From: Streptomyces griseoruber
Lineage (GTDB): Bacteria > Actinomycetota > Actinomycetes > Streptomycetales > Streptomycetaceae
Direction of reading: 5' to 3'
Length of the DNA stretch: 64,000 bases
Assembly (NCBI RefSeq): GCF_001514205.1
Contig: NZ_KQ948763.1
Span: 526,727 to 590,726, forward strand
The position numbers and the translations under genes are program-made. This document shows, piece after piece, positions 19,955-27,432 of this stretch. Under the pieces are notes generated by a model. That model saw nothing but the letters and a program-made list of their open reading frames with translations, ran no database searches and was not told the origin of the DNA. Each line of letters begins with the position of its first letter. Position 1 is the stretch's first letter.

Positions 19955-20794
19955 TCAGCGGGCGGCGCGGGCCTCGCGGGGGAGCCAGTCGAAGGCCTCG
20001 GCGCTCGGACGGCCGCCCGGCTGGTACTCCAGGCCGATCCAGCCGTCGTAGCCGGCCTTCGCCAGCCGGTCGAGGAGGTCCGCCAGCGGCAGCGAGCCGG
20101 TGCCGGGCGCGCCGCGGCCGGGGCTGTCGGCGATCTGGACGTGGCCGGTCCGCGCCGCGTGGGTCTCGATCACCCGGGGCAGGTCCTCGCCGTTCATCGC
20201 CAGGTGGTACAGATCCATCAGGAACATCGCGTTGCCGAGGCCCGTCGCCTCGTTCACCCGGTCGGCGACCTCGACCGCGGCCTGCGCGCTCACCAGGGGA
20301 CAGCGCGGCGACTCGTGCCGGTTCAGGGCCTCGATCAGCAGGATCGCACCGATCCGGTCGGCGGCCCGGGCGGCGAGCGCGAGGTTCTCCAGCGCGAGCG
20401 CGTCCTGCTCGGCCGGGTCCACACCGGCGACGCGGTTGCCGTAGAGGGCGTTGAGCGCCGTACAGCCGAGGGAGCCGGCGAAGTCGGCGGCCACCTCGAC
20501 GTTGGCGCGGAAGCGCGCCGACTCCTCGCCGGGCAGGGAGAGGGCACCGCGGTCCGGGCCCGGGAGCCGGCCGGCGTAGAAGTTCAGCCCCGTCAGCCGC
20601 ACGCCCGCGTCCTCGATCGCGCCCTTGAGGGCGTCGAGTTGCGGCCGGGCCGGGGTGGGGGAGTCGACCCAGGGCCACCACAGCTCGACCGCGGTGAAGC
20701 CGGCCGCGGCGGCGGCCGCGGGGCGCTCCAGGAGCGGGAGTTCCGTGAAGAGGATCGACAGGTTGACGTCGAAGCGCCGGTCTTCGATTCCCAT
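19955..20794 (-). CDS. hyi: Hydroxypyruvate isomerase
   Basis: This 279-residue TIM-barrel enzyme interconverts hydroxypyruvate and tartronate semialdehyde. The family marks are RFDVNLSILFTELPLLERP, ELWWPWVDSP, LNALYGNR, a metal-binding glutamate in LLIEALNRHE, the MDLYHL region, HVQIADSPGRGAPGTG and WIGLEYQPGGR. It appears intact, unlike its partners glxR and gcl. The ATG at 20794 has an AAGGGAG about 12 bases upstream, a little far. The divergent promoter region holds two AllR-type sites (20853-20888). In S. coelicolor hyi is AllR-regulated and its overexpression has been linked to reduced antibiotic production. Confidence 0.93.
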   Translation of the reverse strand: MGIEDRRFDVNLSILFTELPLLERPAAAAAAGFTAVELWWPWVDSPTPARPQLDALKGAIEDAGVRLTGLNFYAGRLPGPDRGALSLPGEESARFRANVEVAADFAGSLGCTALNALYGNRVAGVDPAEQDALALENLALAARAADRIGAILLIEALNRHESPRCPLVSAQAAVEVADRVNEATGLGNAMFLMDLYHLAMNGEDLPRVIETHAARTGHVQIADSPGRGAPGTGSLPLADLLDRLAKAGYDGWIGLEYQPGGRPSAEAFDWLPREARAAR

Positions 20795-20852
20795 GGGGCG
20801 CCGCGCTCCCTTCGCTCTCGGTGGTTCCGTATCGGTCGTGGCCGCGCGTGAT

Positions 20853-20888
20853 TTCCGTATGACGGAATTTGTTTTCTGCTTACTGGAA
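20853..20888. promoter_or_regulatory. Two AllR-type operator sites between hyi and the divergent operon
   Basis: TTCC-GTATGAC-GGAA at 20853-20867 is a full match with an extra G/C pair in the arms. TTCT-GCTTACT-GGAA at 20874-20888 has one mismatch. The centres are 21 bases apart, matching the pair upstream of gcl. The site could control both hyi-glxR (minus) and the thiamine-binding-like/HTH pair (plus). Confidence 0.7.
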
Positions 20889-20986
20889 GGGTGTCGGTGA
20901 GGTTCTGGCTTGTCAAGGGCGCCCGCCCGCCCGGTCCGTTAAGGTCGGGGTCCTGGTGAGGCCGGTCGGGGAAGGTGTGGGGCGCG

Positions 20987-21250
20987 ATGCGACTGAAAGT
21001 GGAGTTCACCACCGAGCCCTTCGATCTCGACGAGGCACCCGCGCACGCGCTGGTCGCCCGCGAGGTGATCGAGGCCGCCGACCTGGACGCCGTCGACGTC
21101 GGGCCGTTCGGCAACACCGCGGAGGGCGGCACCGAGGCCGTGATCGCCGCCGTGGACGCCCTGCTGCGCCGCTCGCTCGGCGCGGGCGCCACCCGGATCA
21201 CCCTCCAGGTCAACGTCGTCGACGCGGCCGGCGAAGGGGAGCGTGTGTGA
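20987..21250 (+). CDS. Thiamine-binding-like small protein (DUF77/MTH1187-type)
   Basis: This 87-residue protein resembles the MTH1187/DUF77 fold, some members of which bind thiamine. Marks are the opening strand RLKVEFTTEPF, the helix HALVAREVIEA, the central VDVGPFGNTAEGG (compare the family G-T-x-x-E-G) and the final ATRITLQVNVV. There is no signal peptide. I start at the ATG at 20987; a TTG/GTG-type start 12 bases upstream is possible. It overlaps the next gene by four bases (GTGA). Gcl needs thiamine diphosphate, so a cofactor link to the neighbouring pathway is conceivable but is inference. Confidence 0.65.
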   Translation: MRLKVEFTTEPFDLDEAPAHALVAREVIEAADLDAVDVGPFGNTAEGGTEAVIAAVDALLRRSLGAGATRITLQVNVVDAAGEGERV

Positions 21251-21615
21251 CCGGCACCGGCGACGAGCCCTTCATCGCGGCCGTGAAGCCGCTGGTCGAC
21301 GCGATGGGCGGCGAGATGCTCCCGCCCGACGAGGCCGGCCCCGACGACGTGGTCCTCGCCTGGGAGGGTGCCGACGTCGTCGCCGTGCGGCTGCCCCAGC
21401 TCGCCGACTCCCTCGACCACATCCTGGCCGCCATGGAGCGCAGGAAGGGCAAGCCCCTCGCGGACCTGGACCGCAAGGCCAAGCAGGAGGTCGTCCGGAC
21501 ACTCGAGGCGCGCGGCGCCTTCTCCGTGCGGCACGGCGTGGAGACCGTGGCGAGCGCCCTCGGGGTGAGCCGCTTCACGGTCTACAACTACCTCAACCGG
21601 GAAAAAGGGGCCTGA
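21247..21615 (+). CDS. Small helix-turn-helix protein next to the urate genes
   Basis: This 122-residue protein has an N-terminal part with no family I can name (DEPFIAAVKPLVDAMGG to ADVVAVRLPQLADSLD), a basic middle (ERRKGKPLADLDRKAKQEVV) and a C-terminal helix-turn-helix (GVETVASALGVSRFTVYNYLNRE) like the PucR or Fis type. It probably regulates the purine or glyoxylate genes. The GTG at 21247 overlaps the previous stop as GTGA. It lies 44 bases upstream of the operator at 21659 and is therefore one candidate to bind TCAAC-N5-GTTGA; this is untested. Confidence 0.7.
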   Translation: MTGTGDEPFIAAVKPLVDAMGGEMLPPDEAGPDDVVLAWEGADVVAVRLPQLADSLDHILAAMERRKGKPLADLDRKAKQEVVRTLEARGAFSVRHGVETVASALGVSRFTVYNYLNREKGA

Positions 21616-21658
21616 ATCGCGGGCTCCGGCGGGTGCGGCGTCCCGTAACCCGGAATTT

Positions 21659-21699
21659 TCAACAAAGTGTTGACGTAGGCTCGTGGGGAGGCGTTAGCT
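21659..21699 (+). promoter_or_regulatory. uraD promoter with overlapping TCAAC-N5-GTTGA operator
   Basis: TCAAC-AAAGT-GTTGA at 21659-21673 is a perfect inverted repeat, extended to TCAACA-AAG-TGTTGA. It overlaps the -35 TTGACG (21670-21675). TTAGCT at 21694-21699 is a -10 after an 18-base spacer. The -10 ends six bases before the GTG at 21706, so the transcript should be leaderless. A repressor on the operator would block the -35. Confidence 0.65.
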
Positions 21700-21705
21700 G
21701 ACCCC

Positions 21706-22236
21706 GTGACTTCGACTTCGACGCCCCCGGGTCTGGCCCGGTTCAACGACCTGGAGGAGCACGCGGCGGCCGCCGCCCTCCACGAGGCGTGCGCGTCCGC
21801 CGCCTGGGGGCGGCGCCTGATCGCCGGCCGTCCCTACGCCGACGCCGACGCCCTGTACGCCGCGAGCGACGCCGCCATGGCGGAGCTGACCGAGGCCGAC
21901 CTGGCGGAGGCGATGGCCGGGCATCCGCCGATCGGGCGCCCCGCACCGGGTGATCCGGCCTCCGCCCGCGAGCAGCGCGGGATGGCCGCGGCCTCCGCGG
22001 ACCTCAGGGCCGAGATGCTCGAACTCAACCTGGCCTACCAGGAGAAGTTCGGGCACGTCTTCCTGATCTGCGCCACCGGCCGCACCGGCGCCCAGATGCG
22101 CGACGCCGCCCGGGAACGCCTCGGCAACACGCCGGAGCGGGAACGCGAGATCGTCCGCACCGAACTGGGCAGGATCAACCTCATCCGGCTGGCCCGGCTC
22201 GTCGCCCCCGTCGAAGAGGACCGACCCCGACCATGA
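21706..22236 (+). CDS. uraD: OHCU decarboxylase
   Basis: This 176-residue enzyme decarboxylates 2-oxo-4-hydroxy-4-carboxy-5-ureidoimidazoline to S-allantoin, the last step from urate. Family marks are FNDLEEHAAAAALHEAC near the start, the catalytic histidine in AMAGHPPIG, SAREQRGM and the NLAYQEKFGHVFLICATGR region. The GTG at 21706 has no ribosome site close by but lies six bases after a -10, so it is probably leaderless. It is the first gene of the uraD-uraH-urate oxidase-deaminase operon and overlaps uraH by ATGA. Confidence 0.92.
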   Translation: MTSTSTPPGLARFNDLEEHAAAAALHEACASAAWGRRLIAGRPYADADALYAASDAAMAELTEADLAEAMAGHPPIGRPAPGDPASAREQRGMAAASADLRAEMLELNLAYQEKFGHVFLICATGRTGAQMRDAARERLGNTPEREREIVRTELGRINLIRLARLVAPVEEDRPRP

Positions 22237-22628
22237 GCACCGCCACCACCGCCTCCGTGTCCACCCACATCCTGGACACCTCCGTCGGCCGCCCGGCCCG
22301 GGGTGTCGCCGTCGCACTGTCGGCACGCGGCGGCCGGGATGCCGAGTGGCAGACGCTCGGCGGCTCCGCGACCGACGCGGACGGCCGGTGCAAGGACCTC
22401 CCGGCCCTGCCGGAGGGAACCACCCGGGTACGGCTCGACTTCGCGGTCGCACCGTACTTCGAGAACCAGCGAGCCGAGGCGCAGCAGGACGCCCCCGCGA
22501 ATCGGGACAGTGGTGCCGGGGTGTTCTTCCCGGAGGTGGCGATCACGTTCGCCGTCGTACCGGGCGAGCACTACCACGTACCGCTGCTGCTCAACCCGTT
22601 CGGCTACTCCGTATACCGAGGGAGCTAG
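22233..22628 (+). CDS. uraH: 5-hydroxyisourate hydrolase (transthyretin-like)
   Basis: This 131-residue transthyretin-like enzyme hydrolyses 5-hydroxyisourate to OHCU. It has the N-terminal catalytic histidine in VSTHILDTSVGRPARGV, the middle FFPEVAITFAV with the catalytic region, HYHVPLLLNPFGYSVY, and the diagnostic C-terminus YRGS. It overlaps uraD by four bases and is followed after six bases by urate oxidase. Length is normal for a bacterial enzyme without a signal peptide. Confidence 0.95.
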   Translation: MSTATTASVSTHILDTSVGRPARGVAVALSARGGRDAEWQTLGGSATDADGRCKDLPALPEGTTRVRLDFAVAPYFENQRAEAQQDAPANRDSGAGVFFPEVAITFAVVPGEHYHVPLLLNPFGYSVYRGS

Positions 22629-22634
22629 CTGCCC

Positions 22635-23540
22635 ATGCCCACGTTTCTGGGACCGAACCAGTACGGCAAGGCCGAGAACCGCGTCGTCAGGATCACGCGC
22701 GACGGCGCCACCCACCACATCAGGGACCTGAACGTGTCGGTGTCGCTCTCCGGCGACATGGACGAGGTCCACTACTCGGGCTCCAACGCCAACGTCCTGC
22801 CGACCGACACCACCAAGAACACGGTGTACGCGTTCGCCAAGGAGCACGGCATCGACTCCCCCGAGCAGTTCGGCATCCACCTCGCCCGGCACTTCGTGGC
22901 CGGCCAGGACGCCATCCACCGGGCCCGCATCCGCATCGAGGAGTACACCTGGGAGCGCATCGAGCACTCCGGGGAGGGCGCCCACTCCTTCGTCCGCAAG
23001 GGGCAGGAGACCCGGCTCACCCAGGTCACCCACGACGGCTCGTCCTGGGAGGTCGTCTCCGGCCTCAGGGACCTGACCGTGATGAACTCGACCGACTCCG
23101 AGTTCCGGGGCTACGTCAAGGACAAGTACACGACCCTCCCCGAGGCCCACGACCGGGTCCTCGCCACCGACGTCTCGGCCCGCTGGCGCTTTCGCTGGAG
23201 CGACGACGCCGAGGACGCGCCGGACTGGGAGGAGTCGTACGTCCAGGTGAAGGGGCATCTGCTGCGGGCCTTCGCCGAGACGTACTCGCGCTCGCTCCAG
23301 CAGACCCTCTACGCGATGGGCGCGCGGATCATCGACCACCGCGACGAGATCGACGAGGTCCGTTTCTCCCTCCCGAACAAGCACCACTTCCTGGTGGACC
23401 TGGCGCCGTTCGGGCTCGAGAACGACACCGCCGACGGGGCCGTGTACTTCGCCGCCGACCGCCCCTACGGCCTGATCGAGGCCACCGTCCTCAGGGACGG
23501 CCGCGAGGCGAAGATCCCGGCGGACCTCACCAACCTCTGA
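22635..23540 (+). CDS. Urate oxidase (uricase)
   Basis: This 301-residue cofactor-free enzyme oxidises urate to 5-hydroxyisourate. It is a T-fold protein with two halves. The active-site segment NVLPTDTTKNTVYAFAKEHG holds the conserved Thr and Lys, and LTVMNSTDSEFRGYVKDKYT, LATDVSARWRF and PNKHHFLVDLAPFGLEN are other family blocks. The start ATG follows a GGGAGCTAGCTGCCC leader. It lies between uraH and the 8-oxoguanine deaminase, consistent with conversion of urate to allantoin by three adjacent enzymes. Length is close to other actinobacterial uricases. Confidence 0.95.
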   Translation: MPTFLGPNQYGKAENRVVRITRDGATHHIRDLNVSVSLSGDMDEVHYSGSNANVLPTDTTKNTVYAFAKEHGIDSPEQFGIHLARHFVAGQDAIHRARIRIEEYTWERIEHSGEGAHSFVRKGQETRLTQVTHDGSSWEVVSGLRDLTVMNSTDSEFRGYVKDKYTTLPEAHDRVLATDVSARWRFRWSDDAEDAPDWEESYVQVKGHLLRAFAETYSRSLQQTLYAMGARIIDHRDEIDEVRFSLPNKHHFLVDLAPFGLENDTADGAVYFAADRPYGLIEATVLRDGREAKIPADLTNL

Positions 23541-23551
23541 AGGAACGGACC

Positions 23552-24931
23552 ATGGCAGCCCTCCAGCGCGTCGTCATCGAGAACTGCTCGATCGCCACCG
23601 TCGACGCCGACGACACCGAGTACGCGGCCGGACACCTCGTCCTGGCCGGCAACCGCATCGAGGCGGTCGGCGCGGGCCCGGCCCCCGAGGGCCTGGAGAA
23701 CGTCGCACGCCGTATCGACGCCACCGGTCATCTGGCCACCCCCGGCCTGGTCAACACCCATCACCACTTCTACCAGTGGATCACCCGGGGCCTGGCCACC
23801 GACCACAACCTCTTCGACTGGCTGGTCGCCCTGTACCCGACCTGGGCCCGCATCGACGAGCCGATGGTCCGCGCCGCGGCCCGGGGATCCCTGGCGATGA
23901 TGGCCCGGGGCGGGGTCACCACCGCCATGGACCACCACTACGTCTTCCCCCGGGGCTCCGGCGACCTCTCCGGCGCGATCATCGGCGCCGCCCGGGACAT
24001 GGGCGTCCGCTTCACCCTGGCCCGTGGCTCGATGGACCGCAGCGAGAAGGACGGCGGACTGCCCCCGGACTTCGCCGTCGAGACCCTCGACGGGGCCCTC
24101 ACCGCCACCGAGGAGACCGTCGCCGCCCACCACGACGCCTCCTTCGACGCGATGACCCAGGTCGCCGTCGCCCCCTGCTCGCCCTTCTCCGTCTCCACCG
24201 AACTCCTGCGGCAGGGCGCCGAACTGGCCCGCCGGCTCGGGGTGCGGCTGCACACCCACGGCTCGGAGACGGTCGAGGAGGAGAAGTTCTGCCACGAACT
24301 GTTCGGCATGGGCCCGACCGACTACTTCGAGTCCACCGGCTGGCTCGGCGAGGACGTGTGGATGGCGCACTGCGTCCACATGAACGACTCCGACATCGCC
24401 GCCTTCGCCCGGACGAGGACGGGCGTCGCCCACTGTCCGTCGTCCAACGCCCGACTGGCCGCCGGCATCGCCCGCGTCCCCGACATGCTCGCCGCCGGTG
24501 TCCCGGTCGGCCTCGGCGTGGACGGCACGGCGTCCAACGAGTCCGGCGAACTCCACACCGAACTGCGCAACGCCCTGCTGGTCAACCGCCTCGGCGCGCA
24601 CCGCGAGGCCGCCCTGAACGCCCGTCAGGCACTGCGCCTGGGCACCTACGGCGGCGCCCAGGTGCTGGGCCGGGCCCGGGAGATCGGCTCCCTGGAGCCG
24701 GGCAAGCTCGCCGACCTGGTGCTGTGGCGGCTGGACACCCTCGCCCACGCCTCCATCGCCGACCCGGTCGCCGCGCTGGTCCTCGGTGCGGCGGCCCCGG
24801 TCACCGCCTCCTTCGTGAACGGCCGTCAGATCGTGGAGAACGGCCGGCTGCTCACCGCCGACGAGGACGCGATCGCCCGCGCGACCCGCGAGGAGGCGCG
24901 GCGGCTGGCGCGGATCGCCGGGCGGGACTGA
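23552..24931 (+). CDS. 8-oxoguanine deaminase-type amidohydrolase
   Basis: This 459-residue metal-dependent hydrolase is expected to deaminate 8-oxoguanine to urate, feeding the genes upstream. The metal-binding motif is NTHHHFYQWITRG, followed by LHTHGSETVEEE, the metal histidine in MAHCVHMNDSD and the aspartate in LGVDGTASNESGELH. The C-terminal segment returns to the beta-sandwich (LEPGKLADLVLW). AAGGAA 8 bases before the ATG decides the start; a longer frame reading through the upstream genes is a shadow. Related triazine or cytosine-type substrates cannot be excluded, but the operon position argues for a purine. Confidence 0.88.
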   Translation: MAALQRVVIENCSIATVDADDTEYAAGHLVLAGNRIEAVGAGPAPEGLENVARRIDATGHLATPGLVNTHHHFYQWITRGLATDHNLFDWLVALYPTWARIDEPMVRAAARGSLAMMARGGVTTAMDHHYVFPRGSGDLSGAIIGAARDMGVRFTLARGSMDRSEKDGGLPPDFAVETLDGALTATEETVAAHHDASFDAMTQVAVAPCSPFSVSTELLRQGAELARRLGVRLHTHGSETVEEEKFCHELFGMGPTDYFESTGWLGEDVWMAHCVHMNDSDIAAFARTRTGVAHCPSSNARLAAGIARVPDMLAAGVPVGLGVDGTASNESGELHTELRNALLVNRLGAHREAALNARQALRLGTYGGAQVLGRAREIGSLEPGKLADLVLWRLDTLAHASIADPVAALVLGAAAPVTASFVNGRQIVENGRLLTADEDAIARATREEARRLARIAGRD

Positions 24932-24947
24932 CCGCAGCGCCCCGACC

Positions 24948-24976
24948 TCCGGCCGAGGGGGACGGCCCTCGGCCGG
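24948..24976. terminator. Bidirectional terminator between convergent genes
   Basis: CCGGCCGAGGG (24948-24958) pairs perfectly with CCCTCGGCCGG (24966-24976) across a seven-base loop, between the deaminase stop and the chitosanase stop. Confidence 0.8.
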
Positions 24977-24981
24977 TCGCC

Positions 24982-25821
24982 TCAGTCGATCTCGTAACTG
25001 TCGCCGTACACCTTCCACTTGAGCGGCGGTTCCAGATCGAGGTTCCCCTGGTCCAGGAACACCCGCTGGGCCGTCTCCACCCGGCTCACGTCACTGTGCG
25101 CCGGCTCCTGCCGCATCGCCCACACCCGGGCGTCGAGGAAGGCGTGCAGATACGTCGTCTCGTCGCCGCCGTCCGCCGGGGTGTCCGCGTGGGCGCGGGC
25201 CCGCCCCCGGATACCGCCGAAGCTCAGGGCGTCGGTGCCCGGGCCGTGCATCACGAGGGCGTCGTAGTAGGCGAACTGGCCGAGTGTGCCCACGCCGTCC
25301 TTCCTGGCCCGGGCGACCGCCGGGTCGAAGGAGACGCGGTCCCGTTCGTCGCGCTGGGCCTTGCGGAACCCGGCCGTCCTCGCCGCCGTGCGCCAGGCGG
25401 CCGGGAAGCCCGGGTCGAGACCCTCGTGCGAGTCGGTGCCGTTCACCGTGCGCAGGGCGGGCAGATACGCGGCCAGCGCGTTGTCCGGGTGCCGCTCGCT
25501 GTACAGCCCGACGAGGGCCAGCATGTCGCTCGTACCGGAGCAGAAGCCGATGATCCCGCCGGTGTAGCCGCGGCCGTCACCGATGTCCGCGATGTACTTG
25601 TACTGCGCCTTCCAGTTCAGCGACGAGTTCTCCGCGCTGGACACCAGCCGCATCGCGATGTCCTTCTTCTCCGGATCGGCCAGTCCGGTGGCGGTGGCGG
25701 TGGCAGTGGCGGTGGCGGTGGCGGCCTCGGCCGAGGGCCACTGCGTGGCGAGCGCCGCGGCACCGAGGGCGGCGAGCAGGGTGCGGCGGGTGGCTCGTGC
25801 GTGCGGGAAGGGCAACGTCAT
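24982..25821 (-). CDS. csnA: Secreted GH46 chitosanase
   Basis: This 279-residue enzyme cleaves beta-1,4 bonds in chitosan outside the cell. The N-terminus RATRRTLLAALGAAALA has a twin-arginine and a helix, fitting Tat export as reported for S. coelicolor CsnA. Next come six alanine-threonine dipeptide repeats (about residues 34-45), encoded by a GCCACC tandem repeat at 25687-25722. The mature enzyme shows the catalytic glutamate in SSAENSSLNWKAQYKY and the catalytic aspartate in IADIGDGRGYTGG. The ATG at 25821 is followed by a short leader with GGGAGATG upstream. It stands alone; the upstream 160 bases would hold its promoter, and I saw no certain CsnR box. Confidence 0.93.
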   Translation of the reverse strand: MTLPFPHARATRRTLLAALGAAALATQWPSAEAATATATATATATGLADPEKKDIAMRLVSSAENSSLNWKAQYKYIADIGDGRGYTGGIIGFCSGTSDMLALVGLYSERHPDNALAAYLPALRTVNGTDSHEGLDPGFPAAWRTAARTAGFRKAQRDERDRVSFDPAVARARKDGVGTLGQFAYYDALVMHGPGTDALSFGGIRGRARAHADTPADGGDETTYLHAFLDARVWAMRQEPAHSDVSRVETAQRVFLDQGNLDLEPPLKWKVYGDSYEID

Positions 25822-25982
25822 CTCCCAAGTAGGGCGCTGTCAAAGGCGGTTGAGCCTGCCGCAGGATCTTGGGAATGCCGTGGGACACAGGTGGGACGGT
25901 GCTGTGAGCCGGACACGGCCATGAACCGGCCCGGCCCGCGCCACAGCCCGAACAGGGCCGGGTCCGTCGCCGGCTTCGTCCC

Positions 25983-26624
25983 TCACACCCGGCGCGGGGA
26001 AGCCAGCAGATAGCGCGCCCTGCTCCGGGGATCGGTGTGCTCGCCCACCTGCCAGCCCGCCTTCTCCAGGGTCGCCGCACAGGCGCTCAGCGTCGCGTCG
26101 TCCGGTCCGCGCACGGCGACGGCCTCCGGCTGAGGGGTCGCCCGGACCCGGTAGCCGTCGGTGTCCGGCCCGGCGGGGCGGTGCCCCGCGGCCTCCAGGG
26201 CGAGGGCGGCGGCTCGCACCAGGTGGGTGCGCTCCCAGCCGCAGGGGCGGTCCACCGCTCCGTCCGGATGGGTCATCCGGCGCAGCTCCAGCAGGCCCTG
26301 CCAGGCGCTGTGCACCTCCCGCGCACGAGCCGGGCCGTCCGCGCCGGTGTCCTCCTCACCGCCGACCCGCGCGGCGAACACCCCGGCGCCGGTCTCCCGC
26401 TTCGGGGCGTCGGGCGCCGGGGTGTTCGCCGTCTCCGGCTCCGTCTCCCGCATCCGGTGTCCCGCCGGGGTCAGGAAGTGGTCGTGCGGCGGCCGCGGAT
26501 GCCGGAAGGCGAGCCCCCGCCGCACCAGCGCCGCGAGCTGTGCCTCCGTACCCCTGAGCCGGCCCGTGACGGGTTCGGCTGCGTCGATCACCCGCCGTTG
26601 CGCGGCGGTCGGCGGCCGGGTCAT
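25983..26624 (-). CDS. Conserved hypothetical protein
   Basis: This 213-residue protein is not recognised. It opens with TRPPTAAQRRVIDAAEP and a winged-helix-like stretch (GTEAQLAALVRRGLAFRHPRPPHDHFLTPAGHRMRE). A central acidic, low-complexity part follows, then a C-terminal domain (WERTHLVRAAALALEAAG, DDATLSACAATLEKAGWQVGEHTDPRSRARYLLASPRR) with a repeated short alpha-beta look. There is no signal peptide or membrane helix. CAGGGGGGAG at good spacing supports the ATG at 26624; the longer frame to 27032 is low-complexity. It lies downstream of the phosphatase gene on the same strand, about 50 bases away. Confidence 0.6.
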   Translation of the reverse strand: MTRPPTAAQRRVIDAAEPVTGRLRGTEAQLAALVRRGLAFRHPRPPHDHFLTPAGHRMRETEPETANTPAPDAPKRETGAGVFAARVGGEEDTGADGPARAREVHSAWQGLLELRRMTHPDGAVDRPCGWERTHLVRAAALALEAAGHRPAGPDTDGYRVRATPQPEAVAVRGPDDATLSACAATLEKAGWQVGEHTDPRSRARYLLASPRRV

Positions 26625-26674
26625 GGCGTACTCCCCCCTGTCGAGTCCGGCCCTGCGACGGGCCCACTCGAAGG

Positions 26675-27268
26675 CTACGGCCCGGGACTGACATTCCAGG
26701 CGGCGATCACCGGCCGCCCGTGCTCCGTGCCGAGCCGGCCCAGTGTGCCGGTGGTCAGCCGGAACAGCGCCCCGGCCGACGGGGCGAGTCCGAGGTAGCG
26801 GGCGGTCAGCACCCGCAGGAAGTGCCCGTGCGCCACCAGCGCCACATCCTCGTCGGCACCGGCCCCCAGCGCCCTCGCCAGCACCCGGTCGGCCCGCTCG
26901 CCGACCTCCTCGGGCGTCTCCCCGGGGTGCTCGGGCGGGCCCGGCGTCACCCCGTCGTCGAACAGGAACCAGCCGGGCCGCCCCCGCTGGATCTCGGCGG
27001 TCGTGACGCCCTCGTACCCGCCGTAGTCCCACTCGCGCAGATCGGCGTCGACCCGGGCGTCGTACAGCCCGGCGAGTTCCGCCGTCTCACGGGCCCGCTC
27101 CAGCGGGCTGACGTAGGCGGCGCCGATCCGCAGCGACCCGATGAGCGCGGTCAGCCGCCGTGCCTCGTCCCGCCCGTGCTCGGTCAGCGGAACGTCCGTC
27201 CAGCCCGTGTGCCGTCCGGAGCGCGACCACTCGGTCTCACCGTGCCGGACGAGGAGGAGATCGGCCAC
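26675..27268 (-). CDS. Histidine phosphatase (phosphoglycerate mutase-like)
   Basis: This 197-residue protein is a branch-1 histidine phosphatase. The phosphohistidine motif is LLLVRHGETEW at the N-terminus, followed by the conserved arginine in SPLERARETAEL, the glutamate in LREWDYGGYEG and the second histidine in VALVAHGHFLRVL. Substrates of this family range from phosphosugars to cofactors, so no specific reaction is proposed. The GTG at 27268 is the only start near the strand that carries the motif; there is no ribosome site, suggesting a leaderless transcript. It is divergent from the large membrane protein gene at 27433. Confidence 0.85.
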   Translation of the reverse strand: MADLLLVRHGETEWSRSGRHTGWTDVPLTEHGRDEARRLTALIGSLRIGAAYVSPLERARETAELAGLYDARVDADLREWDYGGYEGVTTAEIQRGRPGWFLFDDGVTPGPPEHPGETPEEVGERADRVLARALGAGADEDVALVAHGHFLRVLTARYLGLAPSAGALFRLTTGTLGRLGTEHGRPVIAAWNVSPGP

Positions 27269-27432
27269 ATTTGTCAGGGTACGGCAGTGATCGGCGGCGT
27301 ACGACACGAGGACGGCCCGGCGCCGTCCGCACTCGTGCGGGTGAAGTCTTCGGCCGTCCGGTCCGTGCGGGCGTCCCGGCCTCCTACCTTCGGAGACCGG
27401 CGCCGGGAGCACGAGCGGACGCGGGAGGTCGA

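Noticed and set aside
19035..20681. A 548-codon frame that would fuse glxR to sequence within hyi
   Set aside because: The N-terminal half is out of frame with Hyi and has no similarity; only the reductase part is real.
25822..25982. Possible CsnR operator upstream of the chitosanase
   Set aside because: No clear inverted repeat of the right form could be seen, and I do not trust my memory of the box enough to assign one.
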